In this document: piece by piece, positions 8,690 through 19,300 of the stretch
How the letters are laid out: the number at the start of each line of letters is the position of its first letter
How positions within the stretch are numbered: position 1 is the first letter of the stretch
From: Paramoeba atlantica
Lineage: Eukaryota; Discosea
DNA: 64,000 nt
Direction of reading: 5' to 3'
Assembly: GCA_977017575.1 (NCBI GenBank)
Contig: CDRNVI010000004.1
Coordinates: 62,001-126,000 of the forward strand
Made by a program: the position numbers and the translations under genes
The notes under the pieces: generated by a model
Databases searched by the model: none
What the model saw: the letters and a program-made list of their open reading frames with translations, nothing else
Told to the model about the DNA's origin: nothing

Positions 8690-9302
8690 AAAATCATCAA
8701 TTTTCTAAAAAGCACAACGTTTCAGAGTAATGCATGTATCAAATGAGAACAAGAAGGACCTGAGGTATATCAGGGACGTATCATTGGGCCATCGCCCATC
8801 ACTGGGGGGAGGAATCGAAAAGGGGAGCGAGGCGATCGTTACAACGCACACTATGGAGGTATGTACCTCCGGCGAAAACTTTCAAGACGTATCGTGTCAA
8901 ATACAGCTCAATGAAGCGGGAGGACATAAGTCTCAGTGTTCATTCTTGCCCGCGAGGGGCAGGGACTTGCTTGGCGAACTGCGGTTTTCTCCCTACACAG
9001 ATCGGAAAAGCGATTGGACACACGCCAGATGTTTCTTCTCGGGGTGTGCGGAAATATAAACCACATAGCCGTTCAGCATACATATACCTTGGATAACACA
9101 CCGGGGTATGTATTCTGGCCCTCGACACTTAACATACCCCCCCCTCGTCCCATGGCTTTAAATCCAACCGCAATATCACGTACTTTTTTAACAAAAATGT
9201 TTCTTTTATGCGTTTTCAGATGTACATTCGCGTTCTTCTCGAGGAAAATTCTCTGAGACCCATTTCTCACCCCCAGGAAAAACATAACTGACACACAGAA
9301 TA

Positions 9303-9808
9303 TTGTTAGTTGAAGATTTCGAGAAAACAGGGTCATTTTCCGAAACAGCTCGAAAATTTCATGTGCACGAAAGCACTGTCAAGTTGTGGGTGGAACGTCA
9401 TCGGGCGACAGGTGATGTTCAAAACATACCAGGCAAGAGATCTCGCTTTGTGCGCAACAATGCTTTGCTGGAAACAGCTCTACAAGTTTATGAAGATCTT
9501 AGCAGGAATAGCCCATGTCCATCCTGGGATTACATCCTGAGGGAAATTCATAAGGCTGGGTTCCAGTGTTCCAAACAAACTCTCAAGCGAAGGCCATGAC
9601 AAAGAGGGGGGGATTTCTTTCATTTCTTAACCGCCACCCTTCAGCTGTTGTTGTGCACAACAAAGCACGTACCCATATCAAGAATAACGGGGTTAGAATG
9701 CTGGATTGGCCACCCAAATCTCCAGACATGACTCCTATCGAAAATTTATGGTCAATGATGGATGTCATAAGGTGCAGAAAACATTCATTGAACCGTGATT
9801 TATTGTAA
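9303..9808 (+). pseudogene. Tc1/mariner transposase, internally deleted
   Basis: The frame at 9303-9599 encodes about 98 residues of the paired-like helix-turn-helix region (VEDFEKTGSFSETARKF, then STVKLWVERHRATG). The frame at 9566-9808 encodes the C-terminal catalytic part with HNKARTH and LDWPPKSPDMTPIENLW, the second half of the DDE domain. The middle of the transposase, including the first catalytic Asp region, is missing and the two parts are in different frames, so the copy cannot be active. It lies on the strand opposite to all host genes. Confidence 0.8.
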
Positions 9809-10251
9809 GAATCCATCACAGCTTCGTACAGTGAGCTGCTTATTAAAGTTCGTTTCGTTGAACGCACATCAAAAATGTGTGCCAAACATAATGAGGATTG
9901 TTATAGAAAAGGAGGGGGGACACTGTGGGTACTAGGTTCATCTGCTCAATTTTATGCGAAAAGGGTGATTTTTTTAAAAAACTTGCAATTGACGTTTTTG
10001 GTACTCTTACCATTTTACGATACTGCTAATTACACGGGAAACGATATATACATGTATTCCACCAGAGGGCTATGTGAGAGCTCTCGAATGCGCTATGACT
10101 TTCCAAAATTGGCCAAGTATTCAAATTTTTAGACCCCCCCAGATCGAGCTGATGCCCCCTGTATTCTAACACATTTTATTATTTAGTACTACGCGCGGTA
10201 TATCGTTCAATACAGGTTCTAACAGTGAAAGTGCTTTTCTTCTCTTTTCTA

Positions 10252-11015
10252 CAGGGGCGGTTGTTGATCTTGCCCCCTCCTGGGAATTTTTAATTTTTCT
10301 ATCCGTTTTTGCTCATCTTTGCAGCATTGAAGAGATCTCGTTCCCCTAGCGAAGCTCTTTGCCGCCTTTTTTTCATAGAGACCCGCTGATGCCCTGTCGG
10401 CGACTCGAAAGTTGACAAATCGGAAATTTTGGATTTTTAATCATATTCAGAAAACATGATTTCATCAAAAAAAATGTTTGTCCTAGAAGAAGACCACAAC
10501 GAATCAATATCCAGAAGATCCTCCATTGTTTTGCAGTACGTTTCGAAGCCTATTGCAAACCGAATCAATGGAGTTTAACACTTTTTCTTCTGTGCGAAAT
10601 TAGGGGGTATTTTTGCCTATTTTCTTTCCACCCTTCTACATATTCACCACTTTTAGGGTTAGTCGGTCTTGTATTCGTGTTGTTGAGGTTTGAAAATTTC
10701 TATTAAGCAGCTATTGATGTTTCTACTGAAATATTGCTTGAGCATAAAGAAATTAGAGGTCTATTTAAGCTTATACACATTCAAATAAACCACAAAAACA
10801 TGAAAGTGTGGGGAAAAAATGGTTGTGTGCACAAAAAAAAATCCCAAAAAAACTGTGTTTTTTGGACCCAGGGGGCATCAGAGGGTCTCTATGAAAAAAA
10901 GGCGGCAAAGCGCTTCGCTAGGGGAACGAGATCTCTTCAATGCTGCAAAGATAAGCGAAAACGGATAAAAAAATTAAAATTTCTCAAGAGGGGGCAAGAT
11001 CAACAACCGCCCCTG
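10252..11015. mobile_element. Two inverted copies of a 146-bp hAT-like MITE
   Basis: Arms 10252-10397 and 10869-11015 are inverted copies of about 146 bp with roughly 90% identity by eye. Each copy runs from CAGGGGCGGTTG to GATGCCC(CC)TG, so each has CAGGG/CCCTG ends typical of hAT elements. A third relic of the same inner end (GATGCCCCCTG) is at about 10151-10161. The whole may be a fold-back element or two MITEs inserted in opposite orientation. No clear 8-bp target duplication was found. The 470 bp between the arms has no gene. Confidence 0.7.
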
Positions 11016-11313
11016 TATTTCTTCACTAGATATGATATTCATGCAGTTTAACTGCAGAGATTGATACCCAGAAGATGCATCACTAGCATGCAATCCTCGC
11101 ACAAAACGAGTTTCTCCTACGTTTTTAAAACCTTCACGAGCACGTGCCCTCACTCCACTGCTCAATGTCGCGAATATTAAAAGCAACATACCTATACCTA
11201 GATAACATACCTATACCTTGACAGCATCCCGGGGGGTATGTTAAACGGGTATATGATTCCGCTTTCATTGTGACATCAATAATTGGGATTGCCAGATATG
11301 CATTGCCCCTGAA

Positions 11314-12927
11314 TCAAAATTCGAAGGGTGTATCGGACACTAGTAATGGAGCAACACGAGAACACGGTTTCACGCTATTTTCTTCGTCAATCAAAGGACT
11401 CATTGAAGGAAACCGTTTCCTCAGTGCTTTACTAAACTTTTTGTAAAATTCCGCGCGTTTCCTTTCTGCCGAATCACTCTCTGAGTCATCATCTACCCCA
11501 TTCAACCCGGTAATACCCCTCGGAGAGGCATGTAGAAAACGCAACACATACCGCAGGTTGTAATCCCCCACATAATTCTCCGTAAACGCGATACTTTCCT
11601 CGAGATTAACCACCATATGCCACCACCCACAAGGGACAAAAAGAACATCCCCCGTCCTCGTCTCCGCTTCGCAACACATCACACGCGACCTTGTTGCCCC
11701 ACCCCACGACGCTGCGACACGGCTCCTCCTCTTTTTTCCTCTTTGTATCCCCCCCCTCCCCGGGGCCGTGCCATACGCCTCCACCACCCCGCGGTAGTAC
11801 GTCATCACTCACTCCATTAAACTGGGCGAGGTGGCGAGCTCGACCCCGTCGGGGCTACGCACCACCCCGGGGGGGTCTCTACCTTCCGGGGGGAAGAACA
11901 GCCACCACTTACGTCCCCGAAGGGTCGCGTTCCACGCGCTGGTCCCGTTCGGGTCGGTGTGGAAACTACTCCCGCTTCTTGTTGGCCCCACCACGAGCCA
12001 CCGATGGTGGGGCCGGGCGGCTTCCCCGAGCACGGAGAAGTGGTCCTGGGGGAAATGCGGGAGGGAGAGGTTCACACCGGTAAGGACATGGGGGTCGAAG
12101 AGATAGAAGGGGCGCTCCCCGTGGAGGGTGGGGGTGTGGAGGTAGGCGTGGTAGGCGGGGAGGGAGAGGGAGAGGGACTCACACTGGAGGAGACGCTCAG
12201 GGCTGTGGAGGGCGGGGAGGTGGGCGGGGAGGTGGGCCGGGGTGGAGAGGGGGGAGAGGTGGGGCCAGTAGTGTTGTACGGCCCCGCGGAGGATGACGGG
12301 GGTGTTGGGTTTTTCGTAGTGCTCGGTGAATTGGGGGGGAGGGAGTTGGGTGACGTGGAGGGCGGGGACTTGGGGGAGTGTTTTACCGGTGTGGCGTCGT
12401 TGTTCTGTTAAATAAGTGGAGGGATCGGTTGCGGCGCATCGCCACAAGTGGAATAAATAATCGCTGTATACTCCGGAAACCGAGAGGGGGACATGAGGTT
12501 GGCCCGTTACGAGAGTTTTCCAAAACGTTTCACGATTTCGCCCGGTAAGATTTTGTAGGGTATGACTTTGCAAATTTTTGAGATTTTTGTGATTGTGTTT
12601 GAGAGCAGACTTTTCTTTTTCGTTCACATAGCCAATGCAATATAACTTACGCCAGAGAGCATCAGCATGCGTCAGTGTGTACCATAATTTGTTTGTGCAC
12701 GAAAGAACACAGAGTTCCTTAGGTTCACAATATTCTAGCAAATTTTCTACGACGAAAAAGTGAGAAAGGTGACATAGCGAACGACCTAAATTGGAGAGCG
12801 GAGTGTCCTTGCTAACAGGTTCCTCAACGTAGAAAGAGTTTTCTTTAGAATCAGGTTGTGTTTCGCGGGTTCGAGTATGCGAAAGATGATTCCCTTCCGG
12901 AAGGACCCCATAAGAGTATACACACAT
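11314..12927 (-). CDS. F-box plus JmjC (JMJD6-type) oxygenase, interrupted by one in-frame TGA
   Basis: Two adjacent frames in the same phase make one gene: 12927-11809 and 11808-11314, separated only by a TGA at 11809-11811. The first part has an F-box-like helix pair (LLEYCEPKELCVLSCTNKLW, then ALWRKLYC) at about residues 65-100 and the first half of a JmjC domain (residues about 210-372) with the iron ligands in FHTDPN and the segment RKWWLFFPP. The second part begins VMTYYRG and holds the last iron ligand in VPCGWWHMVVNL. Plant and animal F-box/JMJD6-like proteins have Trp where the TGA stands (consensus L-x-W-F-x-x-Y). So the fold and its His-Asp-His triad are complete only across the TGA. 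Likely role: 2-oxoglutarate-dependent protein hydroxylation, perhaps with SCF-type ubiquitin ligase contact. The residues around 11650-11750 are basic and GC-rich. Confidence 0.75.
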
Positions 12928-13322
12928 AAGAAAACTTTCTAATGCTCAAAAAACGACGTTGCTGTATTGTGTGTGGAGACTTGGATAGAATTTGTACAGA
13001 GGCATTGAGGTCGATTTCTCATTTAATGCTCGCTTTTTCGTCCTGTAAACAAATCTATTAAAAAGAACTCAACACAAATACAATATGGTCAACGTAATCT
13101 ATCAATAACAGAAATAAAGGTCTGTAGTAAAATAGTGATAGAACCCTTTGAAGTACCTGTAAGCCTACACATGACAGGGTAACATAGGGCGATTCTTTGC
13201 TCAGCTCCGCACAAAGCGAAATGGTTCCATGCCGCTCATAAAATATTTTTTTCCCTTTTGAAAGCTAGAAATGCACACGTCCACTTTCATATTCATGATC
13301 CTGACGCTTCGTGCCAGACTTT
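12928..13322. other. Intergenic spacer, no gene seen
   Basis: About 395 bp between the NOT1 stop and the F-box/JmjC start. It is AT-rich and no coding frame continues through it. It should hold the 3' UTR of the F-box gene's downstream neighbour order and the leader of NOT1's neighbour; no structure stands out. Confidence 0.45.
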
Positions 13323-16300
13323 TTATGTCGATCGCTTCGCCGCGGTGCCCGTTCTACGTCCCACAGCATCCAGTAACTTCACCATCTCTGGAATCGCCTG
13401 TAGCGCGGGCTGGGTCCAAAACTCATACTGTGCACGATTTCCTGTGAGCTCTACAAACGTCACCAGCAGACCCCAGGGATGGGGACGGTGCACCAGGACC
13501 CGTTCCAGCAACACCCGGGTGAGCTGCTCGCGGTACCACAAGGCATCTGAATTTTTTTCCTTCGCCAAAACAGGACTAGAATTTTCATATAAACTTAAAA
13601 TTAGCCGGGAGGTCACATAGGTCTGGGCACAGGGATACCGCAGGTGGTTGGCCAGAGCAGAGAACACACCATAGCGCTCATAGGCGACCATTCGGGATGT
13701 CACCGAGGCAAGTAGCACTACTGCATTCTGGATTGCGCTGGACAAGGTTAACCGGCGGCTAGCCTCCTCCTTGTTTTGAGCGACGTGAACGAAAACCTCA
13801 GCCACGTGGTGCACGAGACGTGAAATCACAGCCTCGGGGAGGAAGGAGCGGGACTGGGGATGGGCCCCGTACTCACCGCCCATGTGCTCACGAAAAAGCA
13901 GCGCTAACTTCTGTGGGAGATTCTCGGGCTGTTTCTCGGTAATGAATTTCTGTATTTCGGTTGAGAGTGTGACATTCAAGGCCTCGGACTTGGAGGATTG
14001 CAACAGAGTGCCGTAGTGTGCTGGAAAGGGGAGTAACGTTCGCATTTCTGGAAGTTCCTGGTCAGCAAAAAGCTTCACGGTGAAGGGATCGGGCAGCTTA
14101 AGGGCCCGAGGAAACGCAGCCAAAGGAATGTTTCGGAGTTGGATGCACTCGTTGGGTATGACCTCCGCCAGCGCAACACCACAGGTGTACATGTAGTTTG
14201 GAAAATCGTGCAGGAGAATGAGAAGAGTACGAAGCAGTGCCTTGTGGAAAAGGCGAAACCCATTGGAAATGGTACCATCTTGTAGGACGGGAGACATTGT
14301 GCTGAGAAACGTCAAAGCCTCGCGGAGCAACATCGTGCATCGATCGCGAGAGCTGCGCACGACAGTTTCCGAAACGCCTTTCTGAGACACGCTGAGCAGC
14401 TTGGGCAAGAAGCACCGATGAGATACAAGCTCGAGCCATCCGAACGCAAACCCGGGAACTCTTTGTGGCGAAAGGTTCACCAAGGCGTCAACTGTTGCAT
14501 TTAAGTACCTTTGTACTGCAGAGGATCGAAACTCGTCGGTTCGAGAGGTCGCACTTTGAGTGAACAGAACAATGAATAGGTTTGACAGCATGCGAAAATA
14601 GGGTTGCTGTTGAAACTCTTGCTGCATCTCGTGCGCAGAACTCATTTCAGGAATATCTCGAGACGAGCTTCTGGAAGCGAAGTAGCTGTGGTTTCGCAAT
14701 AAAACTTTCTGAATCGCGTCGAGAGTACGACTCACAAGAGCTACTTCTGCTTGCAGGCATTGCATTCGGGCGCTGTCAGGCTTTTCAGTTTCGCCTGTTG
14801 ACTCTGCAACCTTTTGGTCCACAGTTGACAAATCTTTTTCTGTCGTTTGAGCGCCCCAACCACAACATTTTATGAGCAGGACGATGAGGTCCGTATAAGC
14901 ATCAATGCTCATGTATGCTTTGTTAGTGAATTCTTTATTCGAAGGCATTGAGTCCGATACTCCACCGTTCTTCCCATCTTGGTTCTCAGAATCCGTGCGC
15001 GCTGAGTAACACAGAGTCGTGAGACAGTTTTCAACACAATATTCGAGCAATACAGTCAGGAACGCCTCTAGTCGATAGTCCGCTTTTATCATCCCGTTTC
15101 GTTGCAATTTTCCGACAAATGTCATTGCCTGTTGCTGGGGCGTCGGCTGTGGGCTTGACCCTTCTTCGCTTGATGCACCGGTAGAAAGAAGAGCCTTTTT
15201 GGCGCATATGTGCATCCATTCACGAAAATATGTACGACATTTGTGTCGAAATTCCGGATCACGCACACCAGACGGAATGCGAACACGACGTTTGGAACCA
15301 TAACTATCACCTGTTTGATCATTCATGTCGCGCGACAACTTTGAAGACTCATGCATCTTTTCCTTAGTTTTCATTTGTTCCGCAGCAGGTCCTGTTTTCT
15401 CTCGAGCCATTTGAGCAATCTTTTCCAAAGCTTCTAAAGTTGATTTCAAATTTTTCTGCGACGCCAGTTTTTCGTCGACCAAGCAACGTTGAACAATGGT
15501 GCCCGTAAATTCGACGACGCTTCTGCCCCGTGAGAGATCCGATGAGGCGTTCAATGTCCGAGTTAGGTGACGATCAAGCTCTTCAATGTTAATAAGTCGC
15601 AAACGGATAAAACTTACCGTAATTTCTTTCAACGACCAAAGTTTTTCGTGTTTTAAGAGCAGATATGTAAGTTCTTCCACTACCTTGGGGTCCTTATCTC
15701 GTGCAGATTGCAAAATGAGTAAATAAGTTTCCGAGATGAGCTGTAGAGCGCGGCTTTGTGCCGGGTCAGCATTCTTCGGCAAGGCGCCCCCTAAGGCTAC
15801 AATTTTCTGAAATACATGCCGCGTGACTTGAAGAGCGCTGGACGCGGATATCATAGACGGAATGCGGCAAAGCCATTGTTTAATACGCTTGTGTTGTGGG
15901 CTAAGTGTGCTGGAAGCAAAATTTTGGTGCGTTAAGCCAAGGTGACAGTCAGGCTGTTGTAGATAGTGTTTGATCGCTTCAGCTTCAATGTCTGACGTGA
16001 GATTGTTCAATTGATCCACGCTTGATGATATTTGGGATGTAATAATCTTACTAGAGTCTATCCTACCGAACCCGTCATAGACCCGTTTATGAAGACCTTG
16101 CAATCCTTCACGCGGGCAAAGAACGTCCGGGAGAGTAGTTATGCATCGCATCGAGCGCTCTTCAAGTACTTGCTGCTCCGGAAACGTACCGGATGCTTTC
16201 TGCATTCTTCTTTTCTCAAATACTGGACGCATGATGGTCTCTGTTAGTGAACTCGCACTTTCCGTCGCTATTTCTTGCACAACCTCCATGCAACCTTGTA

Positions 16301-19300
16301 TGTTTTCTGAAAGGATACTATCCACTAACTCACATACTGTTGAATTCGACTCACGTGGAAAGTTTTGCGTTAGGAGGGCGAAGAGGTTTTTACGTGCTGC
16401 TGCCAGAAAGGGTTCCCTACAGGAGACTAAACCGAGGCTGCATGTGAGATGTCTCGCCATTAACTGAGCATACCGTCGTAGTGAGCCGTCGTCTGGGTCA
16501 CGTTGAAAATCTTTTGACGTTACTTCACGAGTAGTGTGACCAATTACGGTCAGGGTTTTCTCGAGGATGGGATGGATGACTTCACGGAACGTGTTTTCAA
16601 GGGTTTGATGAATCATGGTATCCACACCAGGTTTCAACGCTAATGACTTTGTCGAGGCACGATACATAGGCAAGTGAAATTTTCCGGGATCAATGTGGGT
16701 GTGTTTCGGTCCTGGTGCCAAGGGGACTACTTTGGCAGTCCCAAAGGGGCGAGTGGTGGGACCTTGAGAGGCGGCTAAGGCCGGGGCTGCATATTCCGCT
16801 CGATTGGTAATGCCTGTCGAGTGAGCCGTGGAAATATTCTGCGCGATAGCTGGCGAGTTCTGCATCGCTGCGAGACTACCCACATTCGGGTCTATCACGT
16901 TTGAGGGGGCTTCTGTTCCATCAGCACGCATCTCGTATGATTCATCAGAAGAGGAACTGCGTATGCGTGCACCCGAGGCAGCATGGAAGTCAACTGAGTT
17001 CGATAAATCTAGATTCTTGTAAATCATGGAAATCTTTGAGCGAAAGTCCGGAGAATGTGTCTTGCTTCGCTCTACTAAGGCCTGAACCGTGGTCTTAATT
17101 CTGTTGCATAAAACTTCAATTTCGAAGCGCAGTGTTAGACGAAGATCTGGTAGCTGATACAGCTCGGCTAAAACGTTTAAAACGCTCAGAACCCAGGGAT
17201 TACGACTGTGAAATATGCGGCTCAGCGGGACGCTGTCGAGAATTTTGGCCACGAAAGGAACGGACGCTATCAATTTTCCGTCGCGCATTGTTTGCAAAAG
17301 CAACTCTTGAATGTGTAAGTCTTTAGCTAAAATAGGCTTGTCCCGTGCCAGAGTCAACAAACCTATCCATGCTCCAAGATTTTTTAGAATAGTTCGCTCG
17401 TTCGAAACAAGTCGAATTTTCTCGGAATCTATATATTGACATACGGAGGCATAAGACAGGTGGAGCAAAATAGTGTCGAAGCTGTGTCGGTTCATTCTTT
17501 CTAACACGCGCACGTAATTTCGGTGATAATTGGGTTCAAGCTTAATGCGCTTGTTGATCAAATAGTCAGCAAAGAATCGATAGGTTGGCGGTGTTATCTT
17601 TTCTGACAATTCTTTACTAAACATTTCAATGTTATGCGTATCCAAGTTATTGAATAGAAAGGCAACACGGTCCTGCAGTTCTCTTGGAGGTGGTACATCC
17701 TCTCCTGATAAAGACTTCAGAGCATTTTCCCCAAGATATTGAGTTATGTCGGGAATCGATTTCACTATCTCTGGTACAGCCGGTAGCAAATGAAGGCAAT
17801 ACTGGGGCCATTCTGATAGTCGATGTTTAAAAGCATCTAGTACAGATATTGAAAGCTCTTGAACCTCCTTAGATGATGGCCGTACAATGCCTTGTAGGAC
17901 GAACTTCAGGATCGCTCCTAGACCAGCACTTCCACCAGATATGGGAAGCAGGTTATCGACAACAAGAATCCCTAATATTTTGGCAACTTGACTACGCTGA
18001 GAAGGGGTCCAAGCTTTACATCGACGAGTGTCGGAAAGTAAGACTTCTGAGAAATGCAACACGAAGTGGCAGTCTTCAGCTGAAGAATGTTTCGCATGCT
18101 CTTCAAGAAGAGCAACAGTTTCGTCGACTGTAACATAATGCTCCAATAATCTTTCCTTTACAAGTTTAGCAGCAGATTCATCATGTCCTTTATCTCGAAG
18201 GTCGTCTATAATCGACTTGGTCTTGGATACAGGTTGGTCGTTTTCTGTTGAACCCATTAAGGGGCTTAATTCCTCAGAAATGAGAGTGAGAGCTTTAGAT
18301 AATAAATCAGGTATCGGAGCACTGCGGAGACCGCATAATAAGCTATTCATGAGATTTATCTTAGAGCCCCAATCAGTTGCACATGTTGGTGATTCTGAAC
18401 TTTTTTGATTCCCATGAGCGATCCTATCCCGAAATTCCAAGACGAAATCGTCAAGATTCTGTACGATAGATGCGCATAAGTCAGGGGCACTAAACTTTAC
18501 AGGTGTTTGATTGTGCAGTACGGAACTAATCCATTTGCGGAACGAACTCCAAGGTGTCTCGTGAAAGTATGGATGACACAATTTAATGACGGCATTAACG
18601 GCTGGAACGAATGTTGCGTTATCTAGAAAGCTCGTCATAACTTTCGCACCGCAAAAATCGACATCTTCGGCGTAGTATTCAAATCTTGGCTTGTCCTTTT
18701 CGCAAGCGTTGATGATAGCATCTGAGATCAATGTGGGATTAACCTCCATTAAGAGTTTGTTTTCCTCTGCTGATGTTTCGTCATTCGAGCTGCGTAAATG
18801 TGTGAGAAGAAGATAAGTACATTCGCACCCGAATTCGTAATATTGGGCGCTCTCTATAGGCTCGTTGAAGACTAACTGCACCGTTCGGAGCAAATCTTGG
18901 GCATGCGAACAAATGGGATCTTGCAGCAGATCAAGAACTTCACGATACTGCTTAGCAGACGCCCCTAGTCGCAACAACGCTTTCAGTACTCTTTGATCAC
19001 AATGGGGGACGTCAGCACCTTCGGGATATTTCACAACTGTCGGAGGGCATCGTAACAGATACGTGATGCATTTTAATTGGCCCTCGGTGTTCTCCCATAA
19101 GTTCAGAAACGGGTCTACGGGTAGAAACGACTCGTTAAAAAGGATTTGATAGAGTTTTATCAGATTCAGAATCGCTCGATTCGAAGATGGGAAGAATCCA
19201 ACGTAATCCAGACTGGAGAGGACCTTTTGAGGCGACAAGTGAGATATGTGGGGTAGAAAAATCTCACAAAAAGCTTTTAAATCCCACGCATCCGATGAGT

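Larger units (their letters stand above)
9129..11244 (+). mobile_element. Relic Tc1/mariner-like element with nested insertions
   Basis: A 14-bp perfect inverted repeat, TTAACATACCCCCC at 9129-9142 and its complement at 11231-11244, brackets plus-strand remains of a Tc1/mariner transposase (9303-9808). The TA beside each end could be the target-site duplication. The interior also contains the paired hAT-like MITEs at 10252-11015, inserted later. The same CATACCCCCCGG core ends the MITE at 29980-30246, so the two may share ends. Boundaries are inferred from the terminal repeats only. Confidence 0.5.

Noticed and set aside
11314-12927. Genome-wide reassignment of TGA to Trp
   Set aside because: RRP1, cullin and LRR copy E end in TGA, and the cullin end (EYKYVP) matches the family C-terminus. 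Trp is coded by TGG throughout.
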